Below are positions 58,861 through 64,000 of a DNA stretch of 64,000 bases, piece by piece (position 1 is the stretch's first letter; each line of letters opens with the position of its first letter). The DNA is taken from positions 2,046,117 to 2,110,116 of the forward strand of contig NZ_LN884299.1 of NCBI RefSeq assembly GCF_001403875.1. Reading direction: 5' to 3'. The position numbers were made by a program, and so were the translations under genes. The notes below the pieces were generated by a model. The model did not search any database and was not told the DNA's origin. It saw only the letters and a list, made by a program, of their open reading frames with translations. The stretch comes from Paenibacillus ihumii. Lineage in GTDB: Bacteria > Bacillota > Bacilli > Paenibacillales > Paenibacillaceae.

Positions 58861-60361
58861 AGCCGACATCATCCCGAAAATCGTGATGGGCACCTTTGAT
58901 CCCGAGACGCGCTGGAGGAATCCGGACCTGGCCAGGCTGCCCGCTATGCCCGATAAGGACCGGGAAGCGATTGTTTTATGCATGGACGAGCTGCTTTTTC
59001 CATTTTGCGGCTCGGAGGATACTCTCTACAGCCGCTGCAAAATTGATCCGGCACTGCAAGAATACCTGCACGGGTTGGGCTTTGCTTTTCGGCCCCGATA
59101 CTCCTTTGATCTGAACGACAATAGAGAGTCCCTTCCTGAACCGGATGCTTTCAAGCGATGCATGTTCAGGCTTGCAGCCGAGCAAGCTCTGATTACTAGA
59201 CCGGCAAACAGGATGCTGCAGGCGGCCAGTTCCGCTTATAGCAAGGGTACAATTCTGCCGGAATCTACCTCTCCCATGAACGCCACCGGTTATTCAAGAC
59301 AAACACATTGGCCGGATGAAGCGGTGTTCGCCTTCTCCACAAAAAAATTGTCTCCATACGCCATTACGGCGGATACGGAAGCTTACCTTCATGCCGCCGG
59401 ACCGTTTGCCCCTTTGCCGGGCTTCGAGACGGTAGTGCGTGTTAATTCCAAGATGTACTCCAACCAGCTCCTGGCTAGAATCGGTGAGAAGTGCTATGGC
59501 ACAGAAGTGAATAGCGCAGCGGAAATGGTGACGGCTGGAAATAGACTTCTGATGCGGGGGCCATATCTGCTGAAAGACCCCTTCGGTGTGTCGGGCAAGG
59601 GCAATCTGCTCATCGACAGCGAAGCCATGCAGCGAAGGATAGCAACACATCTGCATAAACAAGAAGGGAATGGATTGCGTTCTCAATTCCTCCTGGAGCC
59701 TCTGCTGCCAAAAAAAACCGACTTCAGTTCTCATTGGCTCATCGAGGAGAGCGGGAAGAGTGAGTTCATTTCCGTTCAGCGGATGCTGAATCATCAACAG
59801 AATTACAGCGGATCTATTAAAGCAGAGGATGCTTTTATTGGCCAGCTTGAGAAAAACGGCTATTTTAGCGTGATTGAAAACGCACTTCGGCTTCTGGCAG
59901 AGGACGGTTACCATGGCTTTGTCTGCTTCGACTCTATGATCCTGGAGGACGGTGAAGCCGTACCCATCGTGGAGATCAACGCCCGCAAATCCATGGGCCT
60001 GATTAACGCTTATCTTGATAAAAGCTGGGAGCCGTACGGCCTTGCCGGCTGGCTCACCTTTCTGTCCCTTGGTCTTCCGGAAGGCTTCACGTTCGGAAAG
60101 CTGCTGCACACTCTGCGCAAATCCGGTCTTCTGTTTACAGCTCCAGGAGAGTACGGAATTATTCCTCTATCCTCCAATACCGTCATGGTGAACGAGACTC
60201 TGGCCCGTCGTCGTGCCGCTGACGGAGCACAGAACAGACGGGGCATGCCGAAGGGACGGTTGTACGTATCCGTGCTGGGCCGTGACGACGGACACCGGAG
60301 CGAACTGATCACAAGCCTGCGGCAAGTGCTCGCAGACTTGTCCGTTAAAGTGTACGACTAA
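58841..60361 (+). CDS. ATP-grasp ligase
   Basis: A 506-residue protein. The ATP-grasp core is seen in 'YLLKDPFGVSGKGNLLI' (ATP-binding Lys245, Gly-rich loop) and, around 350-385, 'GYHGFVCFDSMILEDGEA' and 'VPIVEINARKSMG', the metal-binding region. The N-terminal part ('IVMGTFDPETRW', 'LFPFCGSEDTLYSRC') resembles the pre-ATP-grasp domain of PGM1-like peptide ligases. It probably joins an amino acid or carboxylate to an amine or to the neighbouring ACP through an acyl phosphate. ATG 58841 or 58847 are both possible starts; both overlap the ACP gene. Confidence 0.78.
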   Translation: MKMLNREADIIPKIVMGTFDPETRWRNPDLARLPAMPDKDREAIVLCMDELLFPFCGSEDTLYSRCKIDPALQEYLHGLGFAFRPRYSFDLNDNRESLPEPDAFKRCMFRLAAEQALITRPANRMLQAASSAYSKGTILPESTSPMNATGYSRQTHWPDEAVFAFSTKKLSPYAITADTEAYLHAAGPFAPLPGFETVVRVNSKMYSNQLLARIGEKCYGTEVNSAAEMVTAGNRLLMRGPYLLKDPFGVSGKGNLLIDSEAMQRRIATHLHKQEGNGLRSQFLLEPLLPKKTDFSSHWLIEESGKSEFISVQRMLNHQQNYSGSIKAEDAFIGQLEKNGYFSVIENALRLLAEDGYHGFVCFDSMILEDGEAVPIVEINARKSMGLINAYLDKSWEPYGLAGWLTFLSLGLPEGFTFGKLLHTLRKSGLLFTAPGEYGIIPLSSNTVMVNETLARRRAADGAQNRRGMPKGRLYVSVLGRDDGHRSELITSLRQVLADLSVKVYD

Positions 60362-60384
60362 ATCTGGAACTCGGAGGCTGGCGC

Positions 60385-61491
60385 ATGAAATCATCTTCGG
60401 TTACCTTGCTGGCGTCGGGGAATTCGCTTGGCGCCTATATTCCGGCCATGCATCTGCACAAATATCTGCTAAGCCAAGGTGTTGGAACGGAAATTCACGT
60501 TCTGGAGAGCTTGTATCGCGAAGAAGTCCGGCATAAGATCCGGTTCACCAAGCAAGCCTTCCATGCGGATTTCTCCTTTGCCCTTATGGGGCATAAGCTG
60601 GCCAAGCCCGTCGACTCTTCCCTGGGCGAGGAAGCGGTCCAGGGACTGCTGGAAGCCTGGAAACGGGCCGGTATTTTCCGCTTTGCCGTGTTCACCGGCT
60701 TCTGGCTGCCGATCCTGGAGCGCTACAAGGCGGCTGCCGGCGGTCTGCTCGACATCCGGCTGATCCGGATGGACGCGTGGGATACGCCGTCGTTCAAGGT
60801 ACACAGGCAGCTGTACCCCGGCTACAACAACATCTGGTTCTACGAGCCTTCGAAGCTGTCTCCGGGCACCTATATTGCTTCAGACGAAGCTGAGCCTCTG
60901 CCTTACGCGCAGCGTGAAGGACGCATTCTGATCCATGGCGGCGGCTGGGGGATCGGAACTTATGCTGAAACGATCTCAGAGCTTCGCAAGCTCGGCCACA
61001 GACTTGACGTAATCGTCTATGATCCCTCCGAGGTGGCAGAGGACGACGGGGTTACGCGGTACTTCGGAACAGAGGCCTCCTGGGATCCGTGGTGCCGAGA
61101 CGCGCAGGGGCGGCATACGTTTCCGCCGATGATCCGCTATGTCCGCAAGGACGGCGTTCTCCAGGAGCTTTCGCTCGGGGATTACTCCGCTTACACGGAT
61201 CTGATGCGCAATTGCGCAGCGGTTATCAGCAAGCCGGGGGGAGCCACGCTGAATGACTCGCTGTCGTTCGGAGTCCCTTTTGTCATGCTGGAGCCGTTCG
61301 GCGAACATGAGCTTCATAATTCAACCTATTGGGAGGCCTGCGGTTTCGGCATCCGGTTTGCGGAATGGAAGGCCCAGGATTTTTCGAAGCCTGTACTGGA
61401 GAAGATTTGCAGACGCTTGCTGGAGCAGCGATCAAAAATTAACCATTTTGGGAGGAATACTTATGCAGCCGAAAACAGCAGTTACGTTTGA
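60385..61491 (+). CDS. GT-B fold glycosyltransferase-like protein
   Basis: A 368-residue protein with the C-terminal donor-site pattern of UGT/MurG-type enzymes: 'CAAVISKPGGATLNDSLSFG' followed by 'VPFVMLEPFGEHELHNSTYW'. The first half has 'LLASGNSLGAYIPAMHLHKY' like the N-terminal Rossmann domain, and a 'LIHGGGWGIGTY' loop opens the second. GGAGG precedes ATG 60385, 23 bp after the ligase. The 3' end overlaps the radical SAM gene by 29 nt. Donor and acceptor are unknown. Confidence 0.75.
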   Translation: MKSSSVTLLASGNSLGAYIPAMHLHKYLLSQGVGTEIHVLESLYREEVRHKIRFTKQAFHADFSFALMGHKLAKPVDSSLGEEAVQGLLEAWKRAGIFRFAVFTGFWLPILERYKAAAGGLLDIRLIRMDAWDTPSFKVHRQLYPGYNNIWFYEPSKLSPGTYIASDEAEPLPYAQREGRILIHGGGWGIGTYAETISELRKLGHRLDVIVYDPSEVAEDDGVTRYFGTEASWDPWCRDAQGRHTFPPMIRYVRKDGVLQELSLGDYSAYTDLMRNCAAVISKPGGATLNDSLSFGVPFVMLEPFGEHELHNSTYWEACGFGIRFAEWKAQDFSKPVLEKICRRLLEQRSKINHFGRNTYAAENSSYV

Positions 61492-62638
61492 CCGACTAAC
61501 ATTCCGTAATATGAAAAGAACCCTGGTTCCGCTGGCGGAAACGGGCCGAAAGCGCCGGGAAGATCCGACTTATGCGGCCCCTGTACCCTACGAAATCGGG
61601 ATCAAGCTCAATAACGGCTGTAATCTGCGCTGCAAGCATTGCTTTGAATGGAATCCGGACGGCTTCCATCACGGCTTTGCCAAGGAAGTGAAGAACGATG
61701 AAATCGAGATTTCGGTGGTGGAGAAGCTTCTGGCCGAAACAAGAGAACGGAAATCGCGCGTATTTCTATGGGGCGGGGAGCCGCTGTTCTACTCCAAATT
61801 CGATGAACTGGCGGAGCTTCTGGCCAGAGAAGACCGCTATACGACTATTTGTACGAACGCGATTCTTATTGAACAGAAGCTGGATTCTATTCTGAAAATG
61901 TCGGACAATCTGGTCATGCTGGTCAGCCTGGAAGGCTTCGAGAAGGAGAATGATGCGATCCGGGGTAAAGGCACCTTCAAGAAAGTGATCCGCGCCATAC
62001 AACTGCTGCTGGATCTGCAGAAGCAGGGCTTGTATAAAGGCAAAGTGTCCGTAGCCTTGACGGTAAATGACCAGATGGTCAGCCAGCTATACAGCTTTAT
62101 GGAATTCTTCGAAGAGATGGGCGTAGATTCCGTTTACTTCTGCTTCCCTTGGTATATCCCTTTCGATACAGCGGAGAAAATGGACACCTACTTCGATGCC
62201 CATTTCCCGCACCTTGCCTCCCGCTTTGCGGACGGCCACAAGAACAGCTGGCACTCCTTTACGTTCCACATCTCACCGAATAATTTCGATACATTAATCA
62301 ATGAGCTTAATAGGGTCAATTCCCGCGTGTGGAATATACGCATCCGCTATCAGCCTGCGCTGGAACCCGAAGAGGTGGAAGGATTTATCCGGGGCAGCGA
62401 GAAGCCGGCCATGAACCGGACAAAGTGCTTCTCGATATCAAACCGGATGGACGTGATGCCGGATGGCACAGTGAATCCATGCAAATTTTTCCCGGAATTT
62501 AGTGTCGGTAATTTGAACGAAGAAAGCGTGGCGGATATTTTCCACGGCGAAGAGCTCCGAAAACAGCGCGAGGTTCTGGCCTGCGGTCTAATGCCGATTT
62601 GCTCAAAATGCGTTCTTCTTTATAACAATGGAATTTAA
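61463..62638 (+). CDS. Radical SAM/SPASM-type enzyme
   Basis: A 391-residue radical SAM protein. Cys53, Cys57 and Cys60 form 'CNLRCKHC', followed by 'VFLWGGEPLFYSKFDEL'. The C-terminal part has further cysteines, 'GTVNPCKFFPEFSVGNLN' and 'CGLMPICSKC', in the pattern of SPASM/twitch auxiliary clusters seen in peptide maturases and in aminoglycoside dehydrogenases such as BtrN. The ribosome site GGGAGG precedes ATG 61463. Frame continues upstream to 61253, but that part overlaps the glycosyltransferase in another frame and is not coding. Substrate unknown. Confidence 0.87.
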   Translation: MQPKTAVTFDRLTFRNMKRTLVPLAETGRKRREDPTYAAPVPYEIGIKLNNGCNLRCKHCFEWNPDGFHHGFAKEVKNDEIEISVVEKLLAETRERKSRVFLWGGEPLFYSKFDELAELLAREDRYTTICTNAILIEQKLDSILKMSDNLVMLVSLEGFEKENDAIRGKGTFKKVIRAIQLLLDLQKQGLYKGKVSVALTVNDQMVSQLYSFMEFFEEMGVDSVYFCFPWYIPFDTAEKMDTYFDAHFPHLASRFADGHKNSWHSFTFHISPNNFDTLINELNRVNSRVWNIRIRYQPALEPEEVEGFIRGSEKPAMNRTKCFSISNRMDVMPDGTVNPCKFFPEFSVGNLNEESVADIFHGEELRKQREVLACGLMPICSKCVLLYNNGI

Positions 62639-62666
62639 AACAGGCAATCGTTCAGGAGGAGCGGGG

Positions 62667-63650
62667 ATGGACTTTATCCATGTGTTCGAGCTGCACAAAT
62701 CGTTTGTGTATTATCGAAAAGAAGCCGGGCTTAAGCATTCGCTGAAAAATTTGTTTGCCCGCAGGGCACTTGTGAAGGAAGCGGTTAAATCCGTTTCCTT
62801 CGATATCGGCCCCGGGGAGTGCGTTGGATTTCTTGGGCCCAATGGGGCGGGGAAGACCACGACGCTCAAAATATTGTCGGGCATTCTGTATCCGACAAGC
62901 GGGGAGGCCAACGTACTCGGCTATGTGCCATGGGAACGAAAAAACGAATTCAAACGGCTGTTCTCCATTGTGATGGGCCAGAAAAACCAGCTATGGTGGG
63001 ATCTTCCTGCCAGCGAGTCGATTTATTTGAACAAATGCATTTATGATGTGGACGATGATCTCTACCGCCGCAGTCTTGCCGAACTGTCGGAAATGCTTGA
63101 CGTGCAGGAGCTTCTGGACGTACAGGTACGGCGGCTGTCGCTGGGCGAACGGATGAAAATGGAGCTGATCGCAGCTTTGATTCACCGGCCTCGGCTGCTT
63201 TATCTTGACGAGCCGACGATCGGCCTCGATTTCCCCTCCCAGAAGAAGGTCAGGGAGTTCCTGAAATACTATAATGAGCAGTACGGCGCGACAATCCTGC
63301 TGACGAGTCACTACATGAAGGACGTGGAGGACCTGTGCAAGCGGACGATTGTCATTAACGAGGGAAGTCTTCTATATGACGGGGAGCTTCACAAAATCAA
63401 CGATCTTTTTGGCGAGAACAAAATGATAAGGCTGCAGTTCTCCGAGCCCGTCGCCGAGCAGCGGCTGGTCAAATTCGGGAAAATCGTCAGCGCAGACGAC
63501 TACAACGTTGTTTTGGAGCTGCCGAAGTTCCGTATGAAGGAAGTGTCGCGCGCTGTACTCGATTCGTTTCCGATCGTCGACTGGACGATTGAGGATGTAC
63601 CGATCGAGGAGAGCATTTCGAAGCTCTACCGCAAGGAATCCGTCGGATGA
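62667..63650 (+). CDS. ABC-2-type exporter ATPase
   Basis: A 327-residue ATPase of the NatA/CcmA-like or DUF990-linked class. The Walker A is 'FLGPNGAGKTTTLKILSG', the signature region 'VRRLSLGERMKMELIAAL' and the Walker B 'LLYLDEPTIGLDFPSQ'. The N-terminal extension before the ATPase core ('HKSFVYYRKEAGLKHSLKNL') is typical of exporters paired with ABC-2 permeases of this type. A C-terminal regulatory domain of about 80 residues follows. ATG 62667 follows AGGAGGAG. It overlaps the permease gene by 4 nt. Confidence 0.9.
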   Translation: MDFIHVFELHKSFVYYRKEAGLKHSLKNLFARRALVKEAVKSVSFDIGPGECVGFLGPNGAGKTTTLKILSGILYPTSGEANVLGYVPWERKNEFKRLFSIVMGQKNQLWWDLPASESIYLNKCIYDVDDDLYRRSLAELSEMLDVQELLDVQVRRLSLGERMKMELIAALIHRPRLLYLDEPTIGLDFPSQKKVREFLKYYNEQYGATILLTSHYMKDVEDLCKRTIVINEGSLLYDGELHKINDLFGENKMIRLQFSEPVAEQRLVKFGKIVSADDYNVVLELPKFRMKEVSRAVLDSFPIVDWTIEDVPIEESISKLYRKESVG

Positions 63651-64000
63651 ACAGACGCAGATTGTATAGGGCTGTTTTTTCGATGGGCGTCCAGCATTCG
63701 ATGGAATACCGTTTACATTTCTTTCTCGGTCTGCTTGGGGCCGTGTTTCCGATTCTTGTCCAGTATTTCATCTGGACAGCGGTGTATCGGCATTCCGGCC
63801 AGTCGGCGCTGTTCACGTATTCGTACACTCAAATTATTTTATATACGATTTTGGCGGGATTAGTGTCTAAGCTGATCGCGACCCAGTTCGAGCACCAGAT
63901 TGCCGACGATATCAAAAACGGCGGTCTTAACAAGTATTTGATCAAACCGATCAGCTATTTCGGATATCGGCTGGTGTCTTTTTTCGGCCAGAAGGCGATC
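63647..64000 (+). CDS. ABC-2-type permease, N-terminal part (cut by window edge)
   Basis: The frame from ATG 63647 stays open to the window end (118 codons). The product begins MNRRRLYRAVFSMG, followed by 'MEYRLHFFLGLLGAVFPILV' and 'QIILYTILAGLVSKLIATQF', two membrane helices, and 'QIADDIKNGGLNKYLIKPIS'. This last motif is characteristic of ABC-2 permeases of the DUF990 type. With the preceding ATPase it would export the cluster's product. The remaining gene and possibly a second permease lie outside the window. Confidence 0.85.
   Translation, partial: MNRRRLYRAVFSMGVQHSMEYRLHFFLGLLGAVFPILVQYFIWTAVYRHSGQSALFTYSYTQIILYTILAGLVSKLIATQFEHQIADDIKNGGLNKYLIKPISYFGYRLVSFFGQKAI

Noticed and set aside
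61253..61462. Upstream extension of the SPASM radical SAM gene
   Set aside because: The added residues are arginine/serine-rich nonsense from the glycosyltransferase in another frame. ATG 61463 has a GGGAGG ribosome site and the domain begins there.
58585..64000. Naming the cluster as a butirosin-type aminoglycoside pathway
   Set aside because: Only generic enzyme classes match; cyclitol synthase, aminotransferase and other core genes are not seen in the window.

Overview
The window looks like the chromosome of a Paenibacillus-type member of the Bacillales. Ribosome binding sites are strong (GGAGG-like), TTG and GTG starts are common, base composition is moderately GC-rich, and many genes match Bacillus/Paenibacillus families: a divergent alkA/adaA-adaB set, lutABC, a fused RhaEW-type aldolase-dehydrogenase, KtrB, a 7-1-7 Fur box, and relatives of yerA, yhfT and yhfS. 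The assignment comes from reading gene content; no database search was run. No rRNA, tRNA, CRISPR array or transposase gene was seen.

Layout. 1-9.7 kb is housekeeping: the tail of a CorC/HlyC-type protein, an ECF sigma/anti-sigma pair, an MFS transporter, an M29 aminopeptidase, a KtrB-type K+ channel subunit, an AI-2E-family transporter and a zinc alcohol dehydrogenase. 9.8-15.6 kb holds an autoregulated Rrf2 repressor, an OB-like protein of unknown role, the alkylation-repair genes, a secreted PL3 pectate lyase and a MerR/TipAS regulator. 15.7-19.4 kb is the assimilatory sulfite reductase cysJI.

19.5-31.7 kb is an unusual block. A BioY biotin S-component and an ECF A1-A2-T module are followed by a YerA-like amidohydrolase and a full set of beta-oxidation activities: acyl-CoA ligase, thiolase, SDR, acyl-CoA dehydrogenase and, convergently, a MaoC-type hydratase. 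A UGT-type glycosyltransferase sits among them. B. subtilis has a smaller relative of this arrangement (yhfUTS).

31.9-42.9 kb carries rhamnose genes (rhaB, rhaEW, rhaI, a DeoR regulator) running into lutABC. Together they could take rhamnose through lactaldehyde and lactate to pyruvate. Two direct copies of a long non-coding, MITE-like repeat with imperfect terminal inverted repeats and internal tandem arrays flank this block. LutC carries an in-frame 27-bp coding repeat.

43.0-46.9 kb has an overlapping operon of a divergent Lgt-like protein, a cysteine-rich radical SAM enzyme resembling the MJ0619/Tes lipid-coupling family, and a small membrane protein, followed by a YkuE-like phosphoesterase. 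47.3-50.5 kb is a Fur-controlled siderophore uptake pair. 50.9-58.3 kb has a second Rrf2 regulator, an LLM flavin oxidoreductase, a VOC protein, and a two-component system next to an ABC pair that has a perfect inverted repeat in its promoter. From 58.4 kb to the window edge a strong promoter drives a compact biosynthesis-and-export cluster: acyl carrier protein, ATP-grasp ligase, glycosyltransferase, SPASM-type radical SAM, ABC ATPase and ABC-2 permease. This cluster, the BioY/beta-oxidation block and the Lgt-like/radical SAM operon are the best candidates for undescribed biology here.
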